NCBI GenBank assembly: GCA_964388445.1 | Contig: CAYMAI010000007.1 | Coordinates: 121,772-185,771 of the forward strand | DNA length: 64,000 nucleotides | Direction: 5' to 3' | Source of the DNA: CAYMAI01 sp964388445 | GTDB lineage: Bacteria > 4484-113 > JAGGVC01 | Part shown: positions 1 through 8,411 of the stretch, in pieces | Numbering within the stretch: position 1 is the first letter of the stretch | Layout of the letters: the number at the start of each line of letters is the position of its first letter | Program-made: the position numbers and the translations under genes | The notes under the pieces: generated by a model | The model's input: the letters and a program-made list of their open reading frames with translations, nothing else | What the model was told of the DNA's origin: nothing | Database searches by the model: none

Positions 1-1334
1 ATGTTGTGAGCCGGATCGCTTCCAAGATAGAAAGGCGAAGATATTCCGCGGATTTCCTCCGCAACGGTCTGTTGAAAAGGTTGATCGGCATAGTACAAAA
101 CGTAACCGACTGGCGGACTCTGCTCGTCCACGGCGCCCCCGAATGTAATTTTAATTACACTGTTTCCGGCAACCGCTGCGATGATTCCGGCGGGACCGAC
201 CCATGAAGGTGGGGTAATGTCTTGGCCCGGAAGCGTAACTTGAACATATGGAATATTGCTGTCGGCACCTTCGACCATATCGCCTGTGTCGAATGCGACT
301 ACCTTGTAACGGTATTCCGCGCCTGGAGTTACCGTATCGTCGATAAACTCGTATTGCGGGCGCGATTTGTCCTCTGGAGGCGCGAGAAATCCGATTGTTA
401 CTGGCGAAACCGTCGAGCGCATGTGCGGGTCGCTAAAAATCGGACTGCCTCCCGTGTCTGGAGCGCGGTATATGCGATATCCGCTCATGACCGAAAGATA
501 GTTTTGCGCAATTGGAGTTACATCCGAAATACCGATTTCCTTGTTGCCGTCGCCGTCGATTACATCGTCTTGTGCATCCCAAGTTCCGCCGCCCACGCTG
601 TGACCGTAGTGCAGAGCAATCGGCGTTATATCGGGGATTCCGACGTCTCCGCTCAAGTCGTAATCGCCGACGTTGACGTACGACCACCTGAGCCTTACCT
701 TCTGGTCAGCAGTTGCGCTTGCGGTAAGATTTGTAACGCGGTTGTGGGCGCCGTCCGGCGCTTTCGACGGGCGTTTGTGCATCGTTTCGCTGAAAGGCGT
801 AGGAGAGAACACGACAGTCGCCACGGCGCCGTCGCCCGTAGGCATCCCTTCGTCCGGGTGAATGCGTGCAATGCCGATAGATACGATTCCCGAAAGCCAA
901 GTGGAAGAAACCGAAATGTAGTCCTTTTTCTCTCCGAAGAAGTTCGAAATGTTCACGGATTTCGGATTCACGGATTCCTGATCGTAACGCAAATAAAGCA
1001 GACTGTGCGGAATTCCGGGACTTCCTTCGATGGAAATCGTAACCATCACTTCGCCGTCATCGAGCACGGTTTTCTTTAGCTTGTAAAGCCTTGTAAAGTC
1101 GGCATTCGGCTGATTGGACTCGTCCACTACGAAAAGCGAAAAGCCCTCCACGTTGACCGCCATCGAAGTGTCGAGCGCGTACGGATCGAAAGGTGGGAGC
1201 GGCTTGCCGTATTCGACGTCCCTCTCCTGATTCCACTGGGTTATATTTTTTGCGGGCGATTTGTCGCCGCATCCCGCAAGGAAGAGCGTCGTTCCGAAGA
1301 CAACAGCAACTGTCAGCCAGAAAATGATACGCAT
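1..1334 (-). CDS. Exported lipoprotein with dockerin-like calcium loops and Fn3-like region (partial)
   Basis: The reading frame is open from the ATG at 1334 to the left edge, so the C-terminus is missing. A GGAGG lies 5 nt upstream of the start. The N-terminus is a signal peptide ending in a lipobox-like LAGC followed by GDK, which predicts a lipoprotein. About 220 residues in (roughly 480-670), two loops follow each other: GDYDLSGDVGIPDITPIAL, then DGDGNKEIGISDVTPIAQNY. Both match the D-x-D/N-x-D/S-G-x-V/I...D pattern of type I dockerin calcium loops. A strand WSYVNV comes before them and GYRIYRA after them, which looks like an Fn3-type sandwich split by the loop pair. A second Fn3-like stretch follows. 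The paralogues at 1588, 2645 and 61244 share this layout. Ligand and partner are unknown. Confidence 0.85.
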   Translation of the reverse strand, partial: MRIIFWLTVAVVFGTTLFLAGCGDKSPAKNITQWNQERDVEYGKPLPPFDPYALDTSMAVNVEGFSLFVVDESNQPNADFTRLYKLKKTVLDDGEVMVTISIEGSPGIPHSLLYLRYDQESVNPKSVNISNFFGEKKDYISVSSTWLSGIVSIGIARIHPDEGMPTGDGAVATVVFSPTPFSETMHKRPSKAPDGAHNRVTNLTASATADQKVRLRWSYVNVGDYDLSGDVGIPDITPIALHYGHSVGGGTWDAQDDVIDGDGNKEIGISDVTPIAQNYLSVMSGYRIYRAPDTGGSPIFSDPHMRSTVSPVTIGFLAPPEDKSRPQYEFIDDTVTPGAEYRYKVVAFDTGDMVEGADSNIPYVQVTLPGQDITPPSWVGPAGIIAAVAGNSVIKITFGGAVDEQSPPVGYVLYYADQPFQQTVAEEIRGISSPFYLGSDPAHN

Positions 1335-1380
1335 GGCCGCCTCCGCCAAACCAGCCGCGCGCAAACCGTGCGGCCGATAC

Positions 1381-1386
1381 ATTATA
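1381..1386 (-). promoter_or_regulatory. Candidate -10 box for the left-edge lipoprotein gene
   Basis: TATAAT on the minus strand, about 47 nt upstream of the ATG at 1334. A TTGGCG at 1402-1407 could be the -35 element, but the spacer is only 15 nt, so the assignment rests mainly on the perfect -10. Confidence 0.4.
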
Positions 1387-1449
1387 ACCCAGATTGGACG
1401 CCGCCAATCCCCGCGCGGTTCGATGAAGTAGGCTCGGCAGTGCGAATCG

Positions 1450-1488
1450 AAAAAAAACGGCGGCGCGAGCTTGCCCCACGCCGCCGCT
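1450..1488 (-). terminator. Intrinsic terminator downstream of the 1588-2547 gene
   Basis: Read on the minus strand, a GC stem CGGCGGCG / CGCCGCCG with a 13-nt loop is followed by eight T residues. It lies about 100 nt past the stop codon at 1588 and before the next gene's promoter, so it separates the two dockerin-like genes into different transcripts. Confidence 0.75.
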
Positions 1489-1587
1489 TGAGCATGAATT
1501 CGCGCGAAAATTTATCGGAATGCCTTTAGGCGCCGCTATGCAACTTGTCTTTTGTCAATCCCAAAAACGGAATTCCGAAATCTGCTG

Positions 1588-2547
1588 TTAGGCGTAGCTA
1601 CCGATAACATCCGGCCCAACGCCCTTTAGCAATTCCGAATAAATCGATGGCCAGCCGTACACCGCGTCTTCAACGCTTACGCCTTCCGGAAGCTTGGCAA
1701 GAATCGCATAGAATTCGATTTCGGGCACCGTCCAATCCGTCAATACGATAAGCCTTTTTTCGGCAATAAACGCGGCAACATCTGGCGAATCGAGCGGCTT
1801 CTTGAATACAACATGGACAAGACCGTCCACTATCCAAAACTCGTTTCCGGTTTCCGGGTCACGCATTAGCCTTAGCCGTTCGTTCCCCTGTGTTGTCTTG
1901 CCGCCCAAATCGAAGGCCTGGTTGACAATCAAGCTGCGGTTATTTTCGGAATCGAGAATGCCGATTTTAATGTACCTGTCGGGCGGCGAATCCAGCTTGA
2001 GCGAAAAACGCGGAATACCCGGACCGGCAGAAGGTTTTTCGAACTGCCTAGTCGCGTGGACGCTCCACACCTGCATTCCGATCTCCCAACCGTAATCGAT
2101 GTCCGTCGTGTACACAACGAACTGCTTCACGTTCCGCCGATAATTGAGCGCAATCTCCGTAATATCGGGGATGCCGATTTCGCCGTCGCCGCTCGTGTCG
2201 ATTAGCTTGAGGAATTCGTCGTCGCCAACCAGTTTCCCGAAATTCTGCGCCACTACGGTAATGTCTGGAATTCCGACTTCGCCGTCCAAATCGTAATCGC
2301 CCAAAAGCGCGAAATCGAATTTCAGCGTTTGAGTATCGGCAGAATACTCGATGGTTGTCACCTTTGCGATATCGCGCGGCGGTCCGTTCGATACCCCTCG
2401 AACCCTATCGAGATTTTTCATGTGCAGTTCGGCCGTTTGAAGCGACTTAAGCTGCGCGCCGATTGCGGAAAAGTCGTCCGCACTTGCGATTGAGACGCAC
2501 ACTGCAAAATATAGCGCCGCAAATGCAATCAAAATCACGTACCTCAT
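1588..2547 (-). CDS. Exported protein with paired dockerin-like calcium loops
   Basis: 319 residues. The start is supported by GAGGAGG about 6 nt upstream. Residues 1-23 form a signal peptide ending ASA-DD, so the protein is probably released or periplasmic rather than lipidated. Near residues 83-135 it carries GDYDLDGEVGIPDIT and DTSGDGEIGIPDIT, each a dockerin-type calcium loop followed by an amphipathic helix (VVAQNFG, EIALNYR). These sit between FDFALL and KQFVVYTTD, strand-like stretches matching the arrangement in its paralogues. The rest resembles no family I recognise. It lies 97 nt downstream of the 2645-3754 paralogue and may be co-transcribed with it; a strong terminator follows. 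Confidence 0.85.
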   Translation of the reverse strand: MRYVILIAFAALYFAVCVSIASADDFSAIGAQLKSLQTAELHMKNLDRVRGVSNGPPRDIAKVTTIEYSADTQTLKFDFALLGDYDLDGEVGIPDITVVAQNFGKLVGDDEFLKLIDTSGDGEIGIPDITEIALNYRRNVKQFVVYTTDIDYGWEIGMQVWSVHATRQFEKPSAGPGIPRFSLKLDSPPDRYIKIGILDSENNRSLIVNQAFDLGGKTTQGNERLRLMRDPETGNEFWIVDGLVHVVFKKPLDSPDVAAFIAEKRLIVLTDWTVPEIEFYAILAKLPEGVSVEDAVYGWPSIYSELLKGVGPDVIGSYA

Positions 2548-2644
2548 TTTGAACCTCCTCTTCTACAATTCTATAAACATTATTTCAGTTAAGCAAATGA
2601 CCATAATTCCAGTCAGACGCTTCATATCAGTCCTTGCATTCTAC

Positions 2645-3754
2645 TTAACTCCACCACCAGATGACCGGCGAGGGTTCGGCGGATTCCACGGCATCGGGAT
2701 AAGCCGATGAGAACGTTTCAACCGCTTGTTCGACCGAAATTTCTGCCGGAAGCGATGCCCCAATCGTTACGCCGTCCGGCAAAACTCGATCGACAGTTAT
2801 TCCCGACACCGAAACAAAATCTTGAGTGCGCTCATCCTCGAAAGCGTTTTTAAGAGTAACTGCGATTCTGCCTTTGTACACATCGCGATCTTTCCATTTG
2901 CCAAAGCCCGCGAAGGTTTGAACGGAGATTTTTTCTTCGTCCGGCGTCAAAAGGTCGATTGGCCAGCTCGAAAGCGAATATCCCCACTTGTCGCGCTTTT
3001 CGACGCATACAAACCGCTTCGTACCGGCGGGCAGTTGAATTTCGTAATGCGGATTTGCGGAAAGAAGAACGTTTGCCGGAGCAAAAGCGGCGATTTCAGT
3101 CCATCCGCCGGGCGGAAACGTAACTTCGGACGCCGCGCGCGAAAACAGAAAATCCATCGGAATAACGCCGTCGAAATCGTCCAGATACGCAACGGTCAAA
3201 ACTCTCGAACCGTAGTTTTGCTTTCCGAAATTTCGGGCGATTATCGTTACGTCCGGAACCCCGATAATCCCGTCTCCGTCGCCGTCGATCCAGGCCTCCA
3301 AATCGTCGTCGCCCTCGCCGTCCCCTACTTTTGCGCCGTAATTCAATGCGATTGGAGTGATATCCGGAATGCCGACTTCTCCGCTCAAATCGTAATCGCC
3401 AGCAAGCGTGTATCGCCAGGAAAGAACTCCGGTTTCCACATCGTATTGCAGGTCTGTTTCGCCGTATTCGGGGTTATAAAAAGATGCCGCCCGCCCGTCC
3501 CCGCCGGCATTTTCAATCTGTTTCAGTTCGGTTAAAAGCGCGTCAATCAGCATTTCGTAAACGCCTTTATCGCATCCGGAGCCTGAAATAAATGAACCTT
3601 CAAACGCCGCACGTAAACTTGAGGCTGTGTAAAAATCGCCGGAAATCCGTTGTGCATCGCCAGTAACCGCGCCGCCAGACTTCGCGGCCAAGCAGCCGGA
3701 AAAAGCAAACGCCAAAATCGGCAATGTTACCAATACTAAAATTGCCTTTTTCAT
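2645..3754 (-). CDS. Lipoprotein with paired dockerin-like calcium loops
   Basis: 369 residues. GGGAG precedes the ATG. The signal peptide ends AFSGC, a good lipobox. The central part has GDYDLSGEVGIPDITPIALNYG and, about 30 residues on, DGDGDGIIGVPDVTIIARNFG: two dockerin-like calcium loops with their helices. They lie between LSWRYTLA and RVLTVAYLDD, again suggesting insertion into an Fn3-like beta-sandwich. The C-terminal part (after residue ~215) is unassigned. It is probably the first gene of a transcript with the 1588-2547 paralogue. Calcium binding is inferred from the loop residues, and no cohesin partner is visible nearby. Confidence 0.85.
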   Translation of the reverse strand: MKKAILVLVTLPILAFAFSGCLAAKSGGAVTGDAQRISGDFYTASSLRAAFEGSFISGSGCDKGVYEMLIDALLTELKQIENAGGDGRAASFYNPEYGETDLQYDVETGVLSWRYTLAGDYDLSGEVGIPDITPIALNYGAKVGDGEGDDDLEAWIDGDGDGIIGVPDVTIIARNFGKQNYGSRVLTVAYLDDFDGVIPMDFLFSRAASEVTFPPGGWTEIAAFAPANVLLSANPHYEIQLPAGTKRFVCVEKRDKWGYSLSSWPIDLLTPDEEKISVQTFAGFGKWKDRDVYKGRIAVTLKNAFEDERTQDFVSVSGITVDRVLPDGVTIGASLPAEISVEQAVETFSSAYPDAVESAEPSPVIWWWS

Positions 3755-4276
3755 AAATATCTCCCAGATCTTCCGAATTTTGCGATTCCGGCAAGGATCC
3801 TTGACCGTCCCAAATCAGGCGCAGACCATTGAATTTCTTTTATAAGCGTGTTAACTCTAGCCCTTCGGAAAAAATCTCTACCGCCTGTTTCGCTTTCACA
3901 GGCATAAAGCGCAATTGCGCACAAAACAAAAAGGGCGAGTAGAACTACCCCCCCCCCGAAGCGGGGACTTGAAAATTTTGAACTCCTTCATTTCAACCTC
4001 CGAAGACAGAATATGCACATCACGCCTTGTATGGCGTTTGCCGCCCAACTGCCAATGCGGGAATTGCCGCGACCCAAAGAAACCAACCCATGCGATTTCC
4101 CGCGTGTCAATTCTACCCCTTTCAACTGCGGTGTCAAGCGTTTACGGCGGACTTTTCAACATTTTACATATGCCTAGACTTTGAAATGATGTATATATCT
4201 GTATATTACACCCAATAGGTATACATTTCGTCGTTCTCGTTCGTTATTCGAAAAGGAATCAGGTAAGACTGCCCGG
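3755..4276. other. Gene-free interval with poly-C tract and palindrome
   Basis: No convincing gene. The open frames here lack a ribosome binding site and have atypical composition. The interval contains the 12-bp perfect palindrome GCGCAATTGCGC at 3909-3920, a run of ten C at 3948-3957 next to a short CCCCG/CGGGG inverted repeat, and AT-rich sequence near 4185-4225. It should hold the promoter of the 3754 gene on the minus strand; a TATAAA about 90 nt upstream is a weak candidate. Confidence 0.5.
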
Positions 4277-5344
4277 CTACTCTCGAAACATATCGAAAGT
4301 TTCACGAATCGCCGGCTCTATTTCGAAGAAAAGGCTTACGAGAGCAGGATCGAAATGCGAGCCCGAAAGCCTGGCGATTTCCGCAAGAGCGTCTTTAAGC
4401 GGCCAAGCGTCCTTGTACGGCCGCTTGCTCGTGAGTGCGTCCAAAACGTCGCAAATGGCTACGATTCTGCCGCAGAGCGGAATTTGCTCTCCGGAAAGTT
4501 TATGCGGATAGCCGCCGCCGGCCCACTTTTCGTGGTGCGAAAGCGCGATTTCCTCCGCCATTTTTAAAATCTCCGAGCGGCTGCCGGAAAGTATGTTCGC
4601 GCCGATGATTGTATGGGTTTTCATAGTTTCCCACTCGGCCTCATCCAGTTTGCCCGGTTTAAGCAGAACGTTGTCGGGTATGCCGATTTTGCCAACATCG
4701 TGAAGCTGGCTTGCCTGCAGCATCACTTGTGCATCTTCCGCTTGCGCGCCGGCGGCCTCGTAAAGATGCGCCGCATACCAGCTGACACGCGCAACGTGCA
4801 CGCCCGTGTCGTCGTCGCGAAATTCGGCCGCTTTGCTCAGCCTTTGCACGATTTCGAATTGGGAATCTCTAATCCCCGCCGTCTGTTCGCCGACGCGCCG
4901 TTCGAGATTTACGACGGCGTCGCGCAGGCTTAGGTTCGCAAACCTTAGTGTGAGGAGGTTTCGTATGCGAAGCCGAAGTTCCGCAGGGTCGAAGGGCTTC
5001 GATATGAAATCGCTTGCTCCGATTTTAATCGCCTGCATCCGGTTGTCGCGCTCCGAATCGCCGGTTATCATTATCAGCGGAACGATTTCGAGTCCGCGAA
5101 GTTCCACGATTTGAGCGAGAAGGTCCATACCGGAAATATACGGCATATTGAGATCGAGAAGCACAAGGTCGGGCTCGAGCTTCATATACTCCGCTACGGC
5201 TTCTCTGGCGTCAGAAAGCAAAGAGACATTGTTGTAACCGGCATTTGAAAGCAATTTCGAAATGGCGCGAAGAACGGATGGGTCGTCGTCCACGACCAGT
5301 ATCCTTGCCTGATCGAGCGGAAAACTGAAATCTGCCGTTCCCAT
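4277..5344 (-). CDS. Response regulator with HD-GYP phosphodiesterase domain
   Basis: 355 residues, the RpfG-type architecture. Residues ~14-130 are a receiver domain with the acidic pocket VVDDD, the phospho-acceptor D64 (LLDLNMP) and K116. A coiled linker leads to an HD-GYP domain (~160-355) with H183, the HD pair H215-D216 (LHDVGKIG), H244, HH270-271 and GYP278-280. The family hydrolyses cyclic di-GMP to pGpG/GMP with a di- or tri-iron/metal centre, and all visible ligands are present, so it should be active. It is cytoplasmic. No cognate kinase is adjacent. The gene is monocistronic and divergent from the thioredoxin gene. Confidence 0.92.
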   Translation of the reverse strand: MGTADFSFPLDQARILVVDDDPSVLRAISKLLSNAGYNNVSLLSDAREAVAEYMKLEPDLVLLDLNMPYISGMDLLAQIVELRGLEIVPLIMITGDSERDNRMQAIKIGASDFISKPFDPAELRLRIRNLLTLRFANLSLRDAVVNLERRVGEQTAGIRDSQFEIVQRLSKAAEFRDDDTGVHVARVSWYAAHLYEAAGAQAEDAQVMLQASQLHDVGKIGIPDNVLLKPGKLDEAEWETMKTHTIIGANILSGSRSEILKMAEEIALSHHEKWAGGGYPHKLSGEQIPLCGRIVAICDVLDALTSKRPYKDAWPLKDALAEIARLSGSHFDPALVSLFFEIEPAIRETFDMFRE

Positions 5345-5510
5345 CGGTAATCATCCCGCTGCAGGTATATCTGCCGCGATTGAATTCGATAATAACACGT
5401 GAAAACATTGTATGCGACCGGCATTTATCAAAAATCGCGGCCCGAAACTGCGAAATTTACAGCTAATTGGTACTATTAGGAGTCCAAATCAACGGCGGTG
5501 GTGAATCTAC

Positions 5511-5822
5511 GTGTCGAATCTTCAGGCTATGACTTTAGAAAACTCGGACGCGCTTGTTTCGTCCGATAAACTTGTCGTGCTCGATTTCGGAGCGGCTTGG
5601 TGCGGTCCGTGCAAGCGCATCGCGCCGATTGTGGAAAAATTCGCGGCCGACCACGCGGAAAAGGTCGACGCTGCTTACGTCGACATAGGCGTTTATCCCG
5701 CGCTTGCGCAGAAGTTCGGCGTTATGGGCGTACCCACGGTAATTGTTTTCGAAGGCGGCAAAGAGAAAAAGCGCTTCGGCGCGAATCTGTCGATTCAAAT
5801 GCTGGAAGCCGAGCTTTCATAG
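5511..5822 (+). CDS. Thioredoxin-family protein
   Basis: 103 residues, standard thioredoxin length. The redox motif WCGPC is at residues 30-34, and the cis-proline region GVPTVIVF follows, so it should be a cytoplasmic dithiol-disulfide oxidoreductase. The GTG at 5511 is chosen because GGTGGTG lies 7-8 nt upstream and it gives a normal N-terminus. The CcdA-TlpA fusion begins 30 nt downstream, so the pair is probably one operon. Thioredoxin is the usual electron donor to CcdA-type transporters, which fits this pairing. Confidence 0.9.
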   Translation: MSNLQAMTLENSDALVSSDKLVVLDFGAAWCGPCKRIAPIVEKFAADHAEKVDAAYVDIGVYPALAQKFGVMGVPTVIVFEGGKEKKRFGANLSIQMLEAELS

Positions 5823-5852
5823 TCGGCGCGGCAAAATTCTTCCGAGGTAGAA

Positions 5853-7133
5853 ATGCAGCTTAATGCACTAATTCAGGATGTGGCGGCATCTTTTCAAGCC
5901 GCCGGGCCGTCGCTCAAGTTCGTGTTCGCGCTGGTCGGCGGCATACTTTCAAGCTTCACGCCGTGCGTTTTCCCGCTTCTACCTATAGTGGCGATAACCA
6001 TCGGAGCAAGCAATTCTAGCGGGAGCAAACTTCGAGCTTTCACTTTAAGCCTAACTTACGGAGCGGGACTCGCATTGGTTTATGCAATCCTCGGGCTTGT
6101 CGCCGGGCTTGCTGGCGCTTCGCTCGGCAGAATCGCAAGCCATCCGATTGCATATCTCATTGTCGCGATTTTCTTCGCATTTTTCGCGCTGATGATGTTC
6201 GACATATACACGATGCCCGTTCCGCAAAGTATTATCAAGGCCGGCGCAAGCGCGCAGCAAAAGCGCGGATATTTTGCCGTCGCAATGACCGGGGCGATAA
6301 GCGGAATAATCGCGGCGCCTTGCCTCGGCCCGGTTGTCCTGTTTATACTCACGTACATAGCTAGGGACGGCGACCCGGTAAGCGGCTTTTTCCTGATGCT
6401 TCTATACGCGATCGGCGTCGCGACGCTTCCGATAATCGTAGGAACTTTTGCGGGAGTCGCAAGCACGCTTCAAAGCAAACAAGGCGCGTGGATGATGCGC
6501 GTCAAGCACGTTTTCGGCTGGTTCTTCATTTTGTTTGCGCTTTACTATTCATTCAGCGCGGGCAGGAACTATATTCCGACGATTCCTCCCGGCTCCGAAA
6601 TAGGATCCGCAGCCGGCGCTGGAACAACCGCCTCTTCGACGCTTTTGTGGGACGTCGTGAACGTTCAAGAGGGCAAAACGCCGTCTAAAGCGGGCGATTT
6701 GATTCTCGATATCGAGTTTTCGAAAGGCGGCGAAACGATGAAGCTGAGCGACAATTTCGAATCCGGCAAAATCACGCTTCTTACATTCTGGAGCACGAAC
6801 TGCCCGGAATGCATTGCCGAAATGCCACATTTGCTCGAAGTTTACAATAAATACAAGGATAAAGGTTTCGTCGTCGTGAGCGTGAATTCGGTTACGAACG
6901 AATCCAGGCAAACGGTCGAGGCATTCGTTGCAAGACGAGATATGCCATATCCGATAATTTTCGATGCTCAACATAAAGTTTGGGACGCTTACGATTTGTT
7001 CGGAACCCCAACCAACATAATGTTCGACTCGACGGGCAAAATAGTAGATTACAGCATTTCGCTGAGCGCAAAAATGGAATCAATAATCGAATCGCAAATA
7101 GATGTCAGCGCTGACGGCGGAAATGCGGAATGA
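5853..7133 (+). CDS. CcdA/DsbD-like thiol transporter fused to TlpA-like thioredoxin domain
   Basis: 426 residues. Residues ~25-240 are a multi-pass membrane domain of the CcdA/DsbD family with its two key cysteines in FTPCVFP (C38) and APCLGP (C157). After a periplasmic linker, residues ~280-420 form a TlpA/ResA-like thioredoxin domain with the redox site CPEC (C317, C320). The membrane part takes electrons from cytoplasmic thioredoxin and the C-terminal domain can pass them to periplasmic targets such as apocytochrome c haem-binding cysteines. The upstream thioredoxin gene supports this. The domain order (transporter then soluble domain, with no N-terminal DsbD-alpha) resembles bacterial ScsB/CcdA-TlpA fusions. 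It ends 6 nt from the convergent HDOD gene. Confidence 0.9.
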   Translation: MQLNALIQDVAASFQAAGPSLKFVFALVGGILSSFTPCVFPLLPIVAITIGASNSSGSKLRAFTLSLTYGAGLALVYAILGLVAGLAGASLGRIASHPIAYLIVAIFFAFFALMMFDIYTMPVPQSIIKAGASAQQKRGYFAVAMTGAISGIIAAPCLGPVVLFILTYIARDGDPVSGFFLMLLYAIGVATLPIIVGTFAGVASTLQSKQGAWMMRVKHVFGWFFILFALYYSFSAGRNYIPTIPPGSEIGSAAGAGTTASSTLLWDVVNVQEGKTPSKAGDLILDIEFSKGGETMKLSDNFESGKITLLTFWSTNCPECIAEMPHLLEVYNKYKDKGFVVVSVNSVTNESRQTVEAFVARRDMPYPIIFDAQHKVWDAYDLFGTPTNIMFDSTGKIVDYSISLSAKMESIIESQIDVSADGGNAE

Positions 7134-7139
7134 TTCGTT

Positions 7140-8327
7140 CTAGGCGGCTGACGAGGAAATCGCTTCTGCGGTCGCTAAAATGCTCTTGTCCAATTCGCGC
7201 ACGAATTGCTTGTTAGAAAATAGGCCAGAAAACCCCTTGAGTTCACCTTCGTTAACATAACTTTTTATATAAAAATGTTCAGGCCCATTTAGCATATTGA
7301 AATCGAAATTTTCGAAGCTTCTTAGCGAGTTAAAAGCAAAGTAATCGCCGATTCGGGCACACGCATAGCAAATGCCAGCTTGAGTTCTTATTTCTTCCGA
7401 GCATTCGTCAGCGGGAATTGAAATGGGAATCAAGCTTGCTTCGATACAGCTTTTGACCGTAATCGGAAGAGTCCAAGCCTCAGCCAAAATTGAACCGATG
7501 ATTGCCGAATTTGCGCCTGCGGTTTCTTGCTCGAATTCAACGCGATTCAGTAGGGAATCTTGCTCTACATATTGCGCGCTGTAATCCTGATAGTTTGCAA
7601 TAAAGGCGAAATTGCCAAGATAGCTTAGCAATGCGCCGGTAGATAACTCGGAACCTTTCTCCAAATCCAAGGCACGTGCAGCCAAGCCGCATACCGAGCT
7701 TGCGGCAAAGCTTGCAATCCAAAACTTGGAATAGGCCTCCTTGATTCCGGCAATTCCGGATGAAAAAACCTTATCTAGCGCAAGTTTCAGCGCAATATCC
7801 TTGACGTTATTAAATCCGAGCAATACTACTGCGCGCTGTACGCTCGTTACTTCGTTTTTCATTCCGAAAAACGCCGAATTAACCGTTCGCAGAAGCTGAG
7901 AGGCAAGAATTGCGTCTCGATGAGCAAGCTCACTGAATTTTCTGACGTCGTAGCTGCCAATTGAGAGCTGGTTCATGACGTCGTGCAGCAAGGTCGGCGG
8001 ACGGGGGCAGCTTTCAGCCATTTTCACAATACGATGATACTCGTTTGCCGAAAGCTGATCTCTGGTAAGAAGATTGAACTCCTCAAGCCGATCTGGAGGT
8101 TCAATCGCTTCTTGAACCTCCGGGATATTCTTCAAAGAATTATCTTCTTCGATTTCAATTTTTATGGGTGCAGACTTTTTTACTTCGATGTGCGGAGTTC
8201 TAAAACCTTTCTTACTGGGTGGCGAGGATTTGGGATTTCTACGGACGCCGGTAATTACTGCGATGAAAAATGCTGCAGCGGCGATTAAGCCTCCAGCTAT
8301 CAAAATGAACACAATCGTAGTTGTCAT
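7140..8327 (-). CDS. Membrane-anchored HDOD-domain protein
   Basis: The ATG at 8327 is preferred (395 residues) over an ATG at 8393 because GGCGGTG precedes it and none precedes the other. An N-terminal transmembrane segment (residues ~4-25) is followed by a charged linker rich in Lys, Glu and Pro. An HDOD domain starts near residue 125 (PRPPTLLHDVMNQL) and contains the typical LLRTVNSAFFG and QRAVVLLGFNNVKDIAL stretches. HDOD domains are catalytically degenerate relatives of HD phosphohydrolases used in signalling and motility or stress control. Membrane tethering is less usual. It lies 84 nt behind the phosphate acyltransferase gene on the same strand; a functional link is unknown. Confidence 0.8.
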   Translation of the reverse strand: MTTTIVFILIAGGLIAAAAFFIAVITGVRRNPKSSPPSKKGFRTPHIEVKKSAPIKIEIEEDNSLKNIPEVQEAIEPPDRLEEFNLLTRDQLSANEYHRIVKMAESCPRPPTLLHDVMNQLSIGSYDVRKFSELAHRDAILASQLLRTVNSAFFGMKNEVTSVQRAVVLLGFNNVKDIALKLALDKVFSSGIAGIKEAYSKFWIASFAASSVCGLAARALDLEKGSELSTGALLSYLGNFAFIANYQDYSAQYVEQDSLLNRVEFEQETAGANSAIIGSILAEAWTLPITVKSCIEASLIPISIPADECSEEIRTQAGICYACARIGDYFAFNSLRSFENFDFNMLNGPEHFYIKSYVNEGELKGFSGLFSNKQFVRELDKSILATAEAISSSAA

Positions 8328-8411
8328 TTGATTCACCGCCAATAGTCCAAGGGAATTTCCGTACGCGACCGGAATACGAACCAATCTTATCATAAATTGC
8401 AGCAGTTTTAC

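Noticed and set aside
222..1079. 285-residue plus-strand frame
   Set aside because: It is antisense to the left-edge lipoprotein gene, has no ribosome site, and its Arg/Val-rich product has no recognisable fold.
2726..3535. 269-residue plus-strand frame
   Set aside because: Complementary to the 2645-3754 dockerin-like gene, whose signal peptide and calcium loops identify the real strand.
1588..3754. Insertion sequence or recent tandem gene duplication
   Set aside because: No terminal inverted repeats or transposase; the paralogues share only the calcium-loop region.
3915..4218. Two overlapping short frames of 63-89 residues
   Set aside because: No ribosome site, a poly-C tract inside, and residue composition unlike the other proteins in the window.
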